From assembly GCA_035222895.1 (NCBI GenBank), contig JAVYIG010000095.1, positions 558,001 to 622,000 on the forward strand: DNA of 64,000 nt, given 5' to 3'. Both the position numbers and the translations under genes were made by a program. This DNA comes from Strongylocentrotus droebachiensis (lineage: Eukaryota > Echinodermata > Echinoidea > Camarodonta > Strongylocentrotidae). Below are positions 22,346 through 35,400 of the stretch, in pieces; the first letter of the stretch is position 1, and every line of letters begins with the position of its first letter. Under the pieces are notes generated by a model, which saw only the letters and a program-made list of their open reading frames with translations, was not told the DNA's origin and made no database searches.

Positions 22346-23593
22346 TCACTAGGAAAAATAATACCATACTTCATTTAAGTGTCATTTTAATGTGGGTAAA
22401 ACAACTGCAAGAAGGTTGAAATAATTGAAGTAATAACATGACAAGGGGGAAATAGGTAATAAGGAAATGACCTTGAAATGTTAATGGGGTTCAAGATCAG
22501 GAAATCAAAGTAATCTTTTGAAAGTATTTTTAGGGATGACAATGTTTGTCTACTTTGAGGAAGTTTTTTCCACATGATGACCTCAATGGGATTGATTGAT
22601 CTTTGTTTGATATTTGTTTATAGGGGTAGGCTGTATGTTCCTGTACCTGGAGCAAACATAGGATGAACATGAAATCATGTCGGGTCATACGAGGAAGTAT
22701 AGAAGCCAAGAGGGTGTGCCAGGAGTAATGTGAGATGATAAGGGTTCTATATAACCCCCAGTGAACGGTCTACCAAATCAAATATAATACCTCTCTGATC
22801 GACCTCATCATATGTCATTCTGTCCCTCATCGATTCAATGATGTTGGGGAAAAGTTGGGTGCTCAAGTGAGCTACCAGTATGTGTTCAACTTGTGATGAC
22901 CATACATAGGAATCTATCTTTAACACTATAGCAACTGCTTTCGAAAAATCAACCTTAGGCATTTTCAATAGGCTTGTGCATCACCCTTTGATGGCAATGA
23001 CCTATAGCGTAATCTGAACATGATTTCTATGGGACCCCTCCTTCCAAGCCCCCTCCCCCTTTGAGTATAGTAAGTACCGGTACCTATAAACCCTTTCTGC
23101 TTGCATACCCATATCACAATGTACTTTAATTTAATATCCACCTGTATACGATACATATAGATGGCACAATGAAATGAAATCAGTCACATAGAGTTGAAGG
23201 ATAATGACTCTGTACCCTATCAGAGGATATGAGGTGCCTCACTTCTTGAAAACATCTAGCCATTTCCAGCATAATCGGTGTAAGAAGGTATTTTTTCGTT
23301 CATTCCCCTTTTTTCAGCCCCACATTCCTTATTCAAAATACAAAACAACCGCAAACAAATGGTTATATCTCCATTGTATGCAGAAATCAAAGCATGTATT
23401 GCAGTGAGGCATTTCATCAACAATCGAAAATGACTAAGCAGTAAATGATATATGGAGTTAGCGACCTGTGGGTATTATAGGAAACTGAGGTTGAAAATGA
23501 TCTGTAAAATGCTGGGATGTTTACCAGTAGAATGAAGGATGAAATTACATGTTGTAAACAGAAGCTGATAAACAAGTCAATTTATGAAGGTGG

Positions 23594-23673
23594 AATTGTC
23601 TGTTCAGACTTCAGAGCTAAAAGGGCGTTAACTCTGTATTAAAGTATATGAGTTAAAGCCCTTCTGGCTCTCA
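23594..23673. mobile_element. Short hairpin repeat, uninterrupted copy
   Basis: Arms GAGCTAAAAGGGCGTTAACT (from 23614) and GAGTTAAAGCCCTTCTGGCTC-type sequence (23650-23670). Its TTAA at 23653-23656 is the position filled by the 367-bp element at 6665-7031. The preceding GAATTGTCTGTT is shared with the copy at 25643. Confidence 0.8.
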
Positions 23674-24331
23674 ACAAACATAATGTATCAATTAATGATA
23701 CTTGTAGATAGGTCATTATTACTTTATGCACGGCTCATGTTACCTAAAAGAAAGCAGAAAATGCCAAGATGTTGTACAATATTGGATGATCAGACATTTG
23801 GTCAGAATAGCATTATTTCAGAGTGACGAAAGACATCATGATATATCTTATATATCACATTATTTATATACTTCTACTTCTCTCTCCTCACACAGACGAG
23901 TCAATTACATGTTCATATCTGTGTTTAGAATGTATGGAATTGATGTGATATGACATGTATGTTTATATGCAACTGATCTAGAGTCGATGCTTAAAATGAA
24001 GGGATAGCAGTCAATGGAATAAATATGGCCCTCTTTGTGCATATTCGTGGAAGAGTTGTCCAAAACTAATACTTGAAACTTCCAAAAATAAATTATAGAT
24101 CACAAATACAAACCTCTCATCGAACACACCCCAAAAATATATACTCAACTGATTTTTGTTTATTTTTGTAGATATTTTGAGAAAAAAATGTGTATATAAT
24201 CTTTGATAAAGATAGTTTTTCAGAAATAATGGATGGATGTACGTTGATAAGAGCAGGAAGCGGCTGTTTGGAGAAGAAAAATACAGCAAAGAGGGAACTC
24301 CTTTTAAAGACTCATGAGATATGCCTCTTTT

Positions 24332-24428
24332 AGTGATATTGCTCTTGAAAATGAATCATCTTTTAGTGAATATTGCTCATTAAAATGAATCATCTTTTAG
24401 TGATATTGCTCATGAAAATGACTCATTT
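24332..24428 (+). repeat. Three-unit tandem repeat of ~35-40 bp
   Basis: Units of TTTTAGTGATATTGCTC followed by (A)TGAAAATGAATCATC. Intergenic. Confidence 0.8.
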
Positions 24429-25152
24429 TTATACAGCAAGACATTCCTGACTTCACTTAAGATATGCATTCATGTATTCATAAGATGTATCCTTAAATAT
24501 GTTAATTGGGAGGAAAGTGTACAGGATTTTACATGAAATGTTTTTCTTCATACATGAACTGTCTTTTTCATTTTTTATTCAACAACGAGGAAGTGTGATG
24601 CATCAACTCCAATTTTCTCAGATACATGTATCTTTTTTTATTGAATGCTGAGGTTTATGGTCAATATTGTTCGCATGTTTCATTATTCTTTTATAAATGT
24701 ACATCATTTTGTGCATATATTCTATGATTGTGCTTATGTCTGATTTCCCACCCTGTAAACGATTTCATAATTATTATTTTTGATTTCATGTTGATGTACA
24801 GCTGCAGATGATGTGCCTAACTGGTAAACCGTCTATGAGGGCAAATTACAATGTACAAATCACTCTTTATATCTTTATTTTTCTTCTGCTCTTTTTTAAA
24901 ACGAATGCACATGTATACATACCTATCTTATAATTATACTCTACAGGAACATTGTATTTCTATGGTCATATTCTTTTATCAGTGTCTTTCGTATGATTTT
25001 GTTGCTGTTTTTACATCGGTATATGTAATGTTGTTATTGTGATGTCTATCCGTACATGGCTCGGTTAATGTAAGGAGAAAAGGATACAGAAGGGACGGTT
25101 GAATGTAAAATTAAGCAGATGGCTTAAAATTTGTCAGTATTTTACGTCTGTT

Positions 25153-25206
25153 TGGAGTCAGAAGGTGTTACCTGTAGAGTTTGAGTTACAACCTTCTGGC
25201 TCTCAG
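25153..25206. mobile_element. Short hairpin repeat, diverged copy
   Basis: TGGAGTCAGAAGGTGTTACC faces GAGTTACAACCTTCTGGCTC. Same family as 23594-23673. Confidence 0.7.
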
Positions 25207-25642
25207 CAGTCTACATGTTGTAGACCATAGTTATATAAATGATCGATTTCTATGTCTCTATGCCTACCGATATGTCATTTGTACAAAACTGTAAAAACCC
25301 ATCGAGCCGAGTATAGGATATGTGTCCACAATAGTTATGTAATCATTCATTTATACACCAACGATATATTCTGTGATACACAGGTGGAACTATTCTTTAG
25401 AAGCGGACAAACAAAAGGGTATTCATGAAGCACCTCCATCACTTTGGCAGCACTATGCCTACAGGCAGTGATGGTATCACGTAAAGGATACTTATACTTT
25501 GGTACATTTAAATAGTTTGTTCACCTTTGTTTGTTTGATCATAAAGTGAAAGAAGGAAGTGGCACCACATGAAGGAAATATGTTTGAAAACTGTTTACCA
25601 AATTTGTAACCCCAACATTTTGAGGGCTGAGGTATTAATGAT

Positions 25643-25713
25643 GAATTGTCTGTTGAGAGATAGCCAGAAGGGCGTAAAATCATTATGAAATGATAGTCCC
25701 TTCTAGTTCTCAA
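25643..25713. mobile_element. Short hairpin repeat, diverged copy
   Basis: GAGATAGCCAGAAGGGCG faces GTCCCTTCTAGTTCTC, and the copy starts with the family's GAATTGTCTGTT. The centre has lost the TTAA. Confidence 0.65.
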
Positions 25714-27329
25714 TGTAGGGTATCAAGGACCTTACTGTATCGCTATGCTCTGATTATCAATGCTCTATACCACTTAAATAAGTTATCAAAATGGGTGAGG
25801 ATAACAGGATCATAAAAAGACTTTGAAATCAAACTCAGGAAATCTCATTAGCCTTGCATGTCACCTTTTAGAATGTGCGAACAATGACAGTGACATATCA
25901 CTTAATCAGAACACGCTATCTTTAGGAAATACAAGGAGGTATCGAAGTTCCCCTGAATTTGATTTCTTGAAAGTTGTTTGTGATCACTATGAATGTTGAT
26001 AAAAACAACCCTACGATACAATAATGCCATGTCTTCTAGCAATTTAAGCTTATGAAAGTGTAAAGAGGATTTGTTATGAAAATGGATTAGTGTTACCATT
26101 GTGGAGAATTGGAGGTAAATAATAATAGGAATTATGAGATAGATGATGTTTTACTTTGGAAACCTCATTTTTAACAAGTTTTACAAAATGTGTTTATACA
26201 TTTATCATTTAATTGGAGTTTATTGCACAGAAATGGACATCTGCTGGTTTTGGGGGTTGATATTGTGAATAATTTTTTAATTTCTTTTGCAACTGATTTT
26301 GACAGAAGTTGCAATGAAAGAGATTTATTGAGTACAAGGATTCATTGCTTTCTTCCCAGGTTGTAAAACAGACTTTGGCTACCCATATTGGTTGACTATG
26401 CCATTAATACTGTTTGAAGAGACCATATCAATGCTTTGTGTATATATAAATATATATATGAAATGTATGTTCGATTGTCAGCCCGACTTTGTATAAAGGA
26501 TGATTTACGTTTAATGTATTACTTACTCTTCCTTTTTTTACATCGGAATATTTTTTTGAGAAGTCAATGTAAACAGCATATACATGGTGCTATAGTTGAT
26601 TTGGAAATGCTTGCAGTAATGATAAAACAGATCATTGATGGCACGTAATGATATTTTACGTGAAATGACATGAAATAACCCATGTATGAATTTTTGTAAT
26701 TATTTTTTAATTTTTGCTGGAATGATCACGAAGAACTTCGTGAATTGTGGACTTTTGTGATTTGTTTTGATGAAACTGAAAATGATATATGTAGTGTTGA
26801 TGCAATAGGGATCGTCTACTTGTGTACTCAAAGTGAATGTCAACTCTATATGTGTGATGGAAGACAATCCAACTCCCTTGAATAGTTTGCCTGAGGTTCA
26901 TGTCATAGCAACAGAGCATCTTAGCTGAACAAAAGATAGCAAGGAAAAGGGGAATCCCCTCCCCCAAAATGGATCCCAGTTTTACTTGTACTTCTTGATT
27001 GGTACAGTAAGAGGCCTCACTATGAATACACAAGTATGCTATTACCGTTTTCAGATAATATAAGTCAGTACGAGGTATGAAATTTGGTATATATAACCTG
27101 TGAATGTGTATTGTTATGATCTGAGTGTCTTTATAAAGACTCGGTGATGTTTTACATGTTGTTTTTAGAATGGGTATATATACTTTTCATTAAACATTAT
27201 TGCTTGTATACAAACAAAATTCCAGCTTTGTTTTGTTATTTTGAGTCAAATGTTTATCATTTATGAGCAAAGTTATTTAGTGATTTCTTTGTTTAATTAT
27301 ATTTCTTGAAACGGTCATTGATCTTATCA
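25714..27329. other. Intergenic stretch with no supported feature
   Basis: AT-rich. Short frames on both strands lack recognisable domains or splice context. Confidence 0.5.
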
Positions 27330-27900
27330 GTCTGGCATTCAAGCAATCAGTCGGCCATTAAGTTATCCTAAACCCTCGTCTGTTGATATTAATCAGTTCT
27401 TTCATTAATTAAGCCATTTCAATCACTTCATCAACTGGTAAGAATTAATCTGTTATTCTATCGTGTAATCGGTCATTCAACTCAACCTGTTATCAAAATC
27501 ATTAAGAACCACTTCATCATTTATTCATTTAATCTCCTATTTTTCCAATCGTTTCAGCAATCAGACATATCAATCTACCATTACGCTTAGTTTTTCAATC
27601 ATTTATATCAATCTTGTCATCAATTTTGTTCAAGCTATATTTCATCAATCAGTCACATTCAATCACAATTGCCTCTACTCTTTTCAGTTGCCTTATTCAT
27701 TTATCAATCAGTCAATTCAATTTGTCATTAAATCAAGTTGTCATTTAACGCTCTAAACCACACATCTCACTGACTCGCTCACTATCTTACTATTTCCACT
27801 TTCCAATCGGTCATTCGAATCTGCTAATAAAAGTCTTTGTTTTATCAATCAATCATTTCAGTCAGTCATCAAACTCTTTAATTCTTCCATCAGGATCTCA
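27330..27900 (+). repeat. Degenerate CAATCA/TCATT low-complexity tract
   Basis: About 570 bp in which AATCA, CAATC and TCATT recur every few bases. On the other strand this is the same TGATTGA alphabet as the arrays at 46690-46950 and 57944-58266, but more decayed. Confidence 0.6.
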
Positions 27901-28896
27901 ATTTCTAATTGAACCATTATTATCTTATATAATAGGGATGAATGAAGTAGCATTTCAATCAATACATTACAAGAAGAAATAAGTCAAAACAATCGCTTTG
28001 TTTATTTATTTTATTGTTAATGACACGTAAAAAAAAAATTCCTAGTAAAAAATAAGTTTTAATATCAAAAATCCTCCTTTCCAATCGTTTTGGTTAAAAA
28101 AAGGAAAAAAATTGTTATCCATTATATTCTAATCAACCTTCTGTCCATTATCACATTGTTTTTGTTTGTCTTTTCTTTTATTGCTTTTAGCTCTGTGATA
28201 ATATTGTTCATAAAAATATATAACTTTGTCCTTTTCTAGCTTAACAATACGATATAAAGACACTATTACGAGCTCTACAATACGTTATAAAAACAGCAAA
28301 ATATATATTCTCCGAGATGATAGTTATATACATGTCGCCTTTAAGTACCACTGGGTAGCATGAAACGGATGTTTCATCCAAAATACATTTACCAACGTCA
28401 ACTAAGAAATAAGTACAACAACCCACAAAATGCATAGATGAGAGACAAGTAGAGGAGTAACAAGAAAGACAAAATGGCGTCACGCGGTCATTCGTTTGCT
28501 TATCTACCTGTTCTTGCAGTAATATTGGATAATTACAATGCTATAACAAGTTCCGATAGTTCAACGGACTACACATATTAACAAATTAGACGATGTTTGT
28601 ATAGCTAGCTAGAACTATGCTTATTGCCGAAAAAAATCTATTAGAAAAGTACAATTTATTTTTTAAATGTGATCCAACTAATATCATTCTTTAATGGATC
28701 AGGTCTGGATTGATGACATGTTTTGATTTGTATCAAAATGGAGAAATGCGTCTCCTATTTGCGCCACTTTCTGTTCCTAGTGCCACTACATGTTGGCTAT
28801 AGTACTGGTTGTTTGTAAGTCACATCGACACCTGATTAATAAAGGATTCCTCTAATTGCTGTACCGTCTTTCTATAACAAAAATTGTATGTGTTGC

Positions 28897-28902
28897 TTTA
28901 TT
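28897..28902 (-). promoter_or_regulatory. Candidate DUOXA polyadenylation signal
   Basis: AATAAA on the - strand about 240 bp after the DUOXA stop codon. Sequence match only. Confidence 0.4.
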
Positions 28903-29141
28903 CATTTTTTTCCTGTTTTACAAATACTTAGAAATTGATTGCGCTATTCATCTACTCGTTCAAAGTCAAAGACAAAGACAATGGGAGATTTAAATATGTA
29001 CAAACAATACACGAACTCAAATTATACAAGACACATGCAGTTAGACATCTAGTTTTCTGTTAATGACGTCATAAACGAAGACAAGAGATGGAAGGGGAGG
29101 GAGCATCAAATATATTATTTCAAAGAAGGGATTGCGATGAT

Positions 29142-29420
29142 CTATGGATTCAGTTCACCTCCAAGCGAGATAGCAGCATCACTGAGTGGACGATCATCCT
29201 TGCCGTTCTCATATACGTTCTGTTGTTGGTCGTTGCCGTTCTCATATACGTTCTCTTGACTGGTCTCGCCCATCTCCATCCCCTCACCCTCATCCATGCC
29301 TTCGTTTATATGTCCGTTGTCGGACTTTTTGGTGAATCGCCCAGCACTTCCAGTGGAATCCCCTCTTGGGTGTTTCTTTTTTGTTGTTCGCTTGCTCTTT
29401 GACTTGTAGGAGTAGACGAT
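29142..29420 (-). CDS. DUOXA: DUOXA exon 9 (terminal, cytosolic tail)
   Basis: Acceptor TTGCTTATTAG, phase 0. It encodes residues 396-487, a lysine-rich start (SYKSKSKRTTKKK) and an acidic end. A 20-nt duplication gives two copies of NVYENG (452-457, 463-468). Stop TAG at 29144-29142. Confidence 0.85.
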   Translation of the reverse strand: MVYSYKSKSKRTTKKKHPRGDSTGSAGRFTKKSDNGHINEGMDEGEGMEMGETSQENVYENGNDQQQNVYENGKDDRPLSDAAISLGGELNP

Positions 29421-32400
29421 CTAATAAGCAAAGAAAATAGCAAACAAAACTTCCATTACTTTCCATAATAGTTACTCCAATCGTTATCTGAAATAAAATT
29501 CTTTGCAGTCTCTGCTATTCCAACATGAAAGTAAATAAGTTAAAATGTGTTTCCTATTTCCAAATTTGAAAGATTTATCTAGGCATCAACAATAAGCTTA
29601 TCTTTGTGTTCACCATTCGTATCCATAATTTTCTTTCTGAACATTACCTTGAATAAAATATTGCTCCACTGAAAATGTCACAAATAAATATTTCTCCATA
29701 CACGGTTAAGAGAAGTTCAACGTAAAATACCGCTTCTAAATAACTTCTCCCTAAAAAGCTTACGTTCTGTAAGGGTATTATGAGACTATTTCATTATAAT
29801 GCGTAAAAAGCGTTTCAAACCAGAATCGATTTATGAGGCAACAATTATCATTACCGTACATTTGCTTTCGGTAAATTTAATACAAATCATGCAAGTCAGA
29901 TGGCAAATGATCATGCAAAGGAAAAAGGAAGAAAAACGAAAATAAAATTGAAATGGCAGATGTAAAAAAACAGACATGTAAGACATTACCAAATGAATTT
30001 AGCGGAATATGTCAAAATGTTGACCGATCAAAATGCATACATGCTATCCAACAAGCAAAAATAACACATCCCTATACATGGATCATAACTCATATTCATG
30101 GATGCAAAGGGGATATAACTTTCAGCTGACTTTCGAGGTATGTTTTCAAATGTATGATTTAAGCAAGACCATATATCAGCCCATAATTATGATGGCCGTT
30201 GTAACTACATGATACCAGAAAGGTTTTTAGATGTTTTAAGAATAAAGAAAGGTCCTGAAAAGCAGGCGAAACTTCTTTTTTGTATCATTAATATTCTTTT
30301 TATAATAATAAGAAGAGAAAACAGACATTCAAGAGTAAGCATCATAAAAAAGCGTACAAGTTTGAATTGAGGAAGAGACTTTAAATTATATAATTCACGA
30401 TTTAAACAAAATTAAGAAATGCAAGTGTTTGGGCTGTAATTAGCACATTAAGGCAGATCAGAACAAAGAAGGTAAAAAAAAGATGCATGCATTTTAATGC
30501 CAATTGATTAACGTGTTGATTACATAACAAATTTGCATGCAATAATTATGCTACAGCTTGTATTCTGTGAATAACGAAGGAGTTACCAGCACCTCCTTGG
30601 AATAACTAACACAAGCTTAGAACTGAACAAAAACTTTAATAATGACATGTACTTCAGTAAGCTATACGAACAAAATAATAATTCAAAACATTATGAAGAC
30701 ATGCTATTACTACTGTTGCTGTTTCCTGCTACTGCTCATACTACGGCTGTCACTGTTTCCCTTGCTTAGCTATTGATGCTAATACTAATAGTAAAGTGTC
30801 AGAGTAGCATTTTTTGTTTGTTAAAGCAAGATAACTGATTTACAATGAGTTTCCAGAACTCGTAAACATATCGTTGATAATTCAGTCGCAAATGCCAATG
30901 CAAATTATCCTTTGAAAAATCTTAAAACATGATCAAAGGTCATACTAATCACCTAGCCGTTTCGAGAAAAGTTTGGAAAACAAAGTATATGGAAGTGAAA
31001 TAATAGACCAACGATATTGCAGTGAAACATAAGACTCTTTAAAAAGAAGGAAAAAATAAAAACTACATTTTAAAGAAAAAGCACTACTTTGTGTTTTTAC
31101 TGAAAGTGCTGCAGGTCCTATTTTGGCGGAAATATACAGGATGCACATTTGTGAAGAAAATAAATAGCAAAGAACTAGTTTGCTTTCAGCTTTAAATGAT
31201 CTGCCTTTTCATAAAACAAAAATGAAACATGCATACCTCGTACTTCATTGATAAATTGTTGATATGTAAATTCATAAAGAAATGAAACAAAACAAAAATA
31301 AGTGCGTGAGAAATAATAATATTTATGAGTAAATCTTGCAAGTGAAGGTGACAACTGTCTGTATAACATGCACTGGGGATGTCATTTAATGTCAGGCATG
31401 TTACGTATGACATCAAGGTTTATATGCCATTAGGATGACTAGTGTCACGCACGTTTTGCGTGTCACCACTGTAGATAGTACACTCGAATGGGAGTAACAC
31501 TGCGTAACGGATGTAAACGAAAATGAAACTTGATAGTTACGCAAGTTACACGTGATAGTTGTGAGGATATGACATCTGAATGTGATCGGGTGTCACACAC
31601 CGTTTCTGAACGTGACAAATGTTGGACATGCTTCTGGAATGCAGGTGTCACACAGTTATGCGTGACAACTGTGTACATTATGCATGTGTAACGAAATGTG
31701 AAATGAGCGTCTTGCGTGTTCCAGGTGTATGCATAACATTGGAATGTAAGTGTGTAACGATGGACGTGCCAATGACATGCAGATCAGACATGCTGAAAAT
31801 GAAAATAAAGCGTGAATCGATGAAATGTTAATGTAATAGAGAACCCAACATACTCCTCCACTTCGTCGCCTTCGTCGATGATGTCGGCTGGCCCGTTACC
31901 TCGCTGTGTAGGACGCGGTCGACGCCTTGACTTAGCAAAGCGTGATTGGTGTCGAGATTTGTACTCGAACTTCCCCTTAATAGGTTCGGGCGGAGGTGAC
32001 TGACAAACCTGCTTACATTACCCGCGGGCCAAAGAGGTTTCGGAGGGGTTAGGAGGAGAAAAGAGTGCAAGAAATAAGGGAGAGATAAACTACACAAGAT
32101 ACAGAGAGCAAGAGTTATAAAAAGAAAACTAATTAAGAGAATTCTAATGATACGTTAGAAGATACTATAGGAGGGGAGGATAATTGAAAGAAGGAGTACA
32201 TTTTAGTCGTCCGTGATAAAGGAAAGAAAGAAGTAAAGGGTAAGAAAACTGGAGTAAGAAATGAAAAACTTGTTTGTAAAAAAGAAAAGTTAGTGATGGA
32301 AAGTGTTCCGAAAAGGTTTAGATTGGAAATCGTCACATACGTTATCGCATTATTTTAACGGCAAATTAACATACCAGGACTACTTGAATTATCCGACCAA

Positions 32401-35400
32401 TTAAACGGAATACCTTGATCATATAAAATAAAATAAAAAGTAAAACGACTAATGAGATCATACTCACATCTTGGCCGTTGCTGTCTCCGTTTGCCTTGCC
32501 CTCTTCGAAGTTGGCTCCATCCATTCCGCTACCCTGCTCGATCAGGTAGGTGTCTTCGAAGTCCTGAAGGGGATCGACGTTGAAGAAAGATGCGATCTCG
32601 AGTGGGTAGATGTAGTCCATGGCGAGGACGACGAAGCCGCAGATGACAGATATAAGACCTGGATGATGATGATACAAAATAGTTTGGTCTTATTTACCTT
32701 GGGTTGGGTGGACAAATCAGTAATGATTAATACTGCCTTCCAGCGGTCCGTGCAATCATTCATGACAACCATGCAGAGGCTGAAACTTGCTCCTTTGTAG
32801 CAAGTAACTATTGTGATCAGCCGAGAAGGGTATGCGAGAGGTGTGTTGATGTTGTTGTTGTTTTTATTTCCGTATAATAAACTCAGATAAAATATATACA
32901 AAGTAATCATACAGAGAAAAGGGGCAAAATACGGCTGGCAGCCCATTTTCAGCTGCAACTATTGTTGCTGCTGGTCTTCCATGGGGCCAGTTTATAGAAT
33001 TTGTGGACACTGGGGTGGTTATAGGTGGGGTTAAGGGTGTGGTGGGGGTTAAGGGTGTGGTGGGGGTAAAGGGTGTGGTAAGGGTAAGCGGGACTTACCA
33101 GCAACCATGCAGAGCCAGAAGCTAGGTCCCTTGTGGAATTCAAGTATGTGATCAGCCGCAAAGGGTATCTTGAGCTCGGACCCATATCTAATGGTTGCAT
33201 AGAGAACGTTAGCAGTCAACAGACTACCGCCGGTCATGATGAGGAAGTAGGCGCCATTTCGAATCACCATGAAGAAAAGGATGTTGGCTAAGATCCACAG
33301 CGGGAAGGATAGCCTGTCATCAAAGCAAAGGGGGAGGGATGTTATTGTACTTCTGACATTACAATCAGCAAACAAGGTGTCAATCAACAAAATAGGGACT
33401 TTTAGATTTGCACGACGACATAGTGGACTGCTACGTGTGACGTCCTTTTAAGGCACTGTCCCTTTTAAAAAGGACGTCACACGTGAGCAGTCCACTATGT
33501 CGACGTGCAAATCTAATAGTCCCTATTTTCTGGGTCCGTTAAGATGATATGATCGAAAAGAGTTTAATCATTTACTAGACATATAGATTCTCTAATAGTT
33601 TATTTCCTTTATCCATTCACCATTCATAAATAAATCTAATTAAATTCATGTGAAAGTTCAGTTTCTACGTATCTCTATCATTATTCACTGTTGTTGTTTG
33701 CCCTCAACTTTGTATAATTGAATAGGAAAGGATTTTAAACGCTCTGCTTTACTTCATAAAATAGTTTGACCCTGCAAGAGCCGGATCAACTCTACCATCC
33801 CTATACAATCATATCTTTACTTCCCAAGGGAAGCCATATCAGCACCAAAGCTCCCTAAGATCATGCAGTTATTATCATTCCAGCAATTACCATGGACCCA
33901 TTTACACCTGGGTGGAGGGTGGCAAATTTGAATTTGATGTCTTTCCAAAATACGTTAGTGTTGGGCTGGGATTCGAACCCTTGGGTTAAGATCCAAGTGT
34001 ATGAACCAATATACCACGATACCTCCACATACCATGACACATCTATATGAGCTTACCAAACCATGATGTAGGCGTAGTAGCCAGCCATTCGGTAAGATCG
34101 TCCCCATCTGATGTCCTCACCATCCAAAGTGAAGTACTCAGCAACCCAGAGAACAGGGTACGGTTTGCCTGACCACTGGGCCTCACGGAACTCACGGTTG
34201 ATACGTCCAGCTGCGACCAAAAAATACAACCAGTTAATTATTCAGTCTCTTCTATTCGAAAGCTGTCACATCAAATCTACACATATCTTATAAGGATAGG
34301 GATAGAGAATATACAGAAATAACCAGGTTGATTTTCAAATTTTCATTTGTATGATAAGTAAAATAGATTGACATTTCAGATCTACCTTATGCAGGCATTG
34401 ATCAATCAACATGCAACCATGTATCTTTCACAATTTATTACTTCATATTCATAAGATAATGATGGATGCTACTCTATAGCCCTACAAGCCTTTAATATCC
34501 ATCACGCAAACATGCTCAAAGCACTCCAATAAATTCTCCTGGGCCCTGTTTCATAATTTTTTTTAAATCAATAACAATGGTTTAATTTCTATGACAAATT
34601 TGCCCTCAACCAATCAAATGCCACAACTTCAGTAGCTTATAACAGTTATTGTAACTTGTTATTGATAACATGTTTTGTGAAACAGGGCCCAGTACAGTGC
34701 CTTTAGCATTCATAAAAATTCTTTATATCCATTAACCGCACCTGCGCCCCGTTTCATCAAACTTGTTATCAATTAACAACTGCCACAGATCGATGGCAGA
34801 TCTGCTCACAGCCAATCAAATGCAAGGATTTCAGTAGCTTGTAACAATTATTGTAACTAATTATTGATAACAAGTTTTGTGAAACAGGGCCCTGGTGCTA
34901 CAAGTGAAACAGTTTTCTGCCAGGACATGGACACTGGAGAATGATCAAACACCTTCCAATTGAAAGTCAATATTCATCTACAGGTACATTGTTACTGCAT
35001 AGGCTATATAATGTATTTTCAATTCTGACAAAGACCCCAAAAAATCAGTCACTTACAGAATCGTCCAAATCCGCCACGTCCCTGGCCGCCGTAGAAATGG
35101 AAGCGTTCGTTGTAGTTGATGACTTCATCGGGATGTTCGATCAGACTATTTGCAGGAGCTAGGGACAAGGAACAAGATATCGAGTTAATCAATCATTATA
35201 ATGAACGACGTTTATCTGAAATCAAGAGAACTACCATTTAACATGATCAGAACAATGAAATACATGCACCTGGCATTTTATCAAAAACAATGAGGAACAT
35301 TATTATCAGTTGTGTAAATAGACAATGGACTGTTTTATCTATGAAGACATCAGCTGACTACTTTTATCATCTTTTCCTTTTTTGACACATGACCTAGTTT

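Noticed and set aside
27330-27900. Possible regulatory cluster of CAATC/AATCA homeodomain-like sites
   Set aside because: The density is explained by a decayed tetranucleotide array.
33970-34026. A functional tRNA gene on the - strand
   Set aside because: The A and B boxes look right but the cloverleaf does not close and the same body follows in other copies; it is a SINE head.
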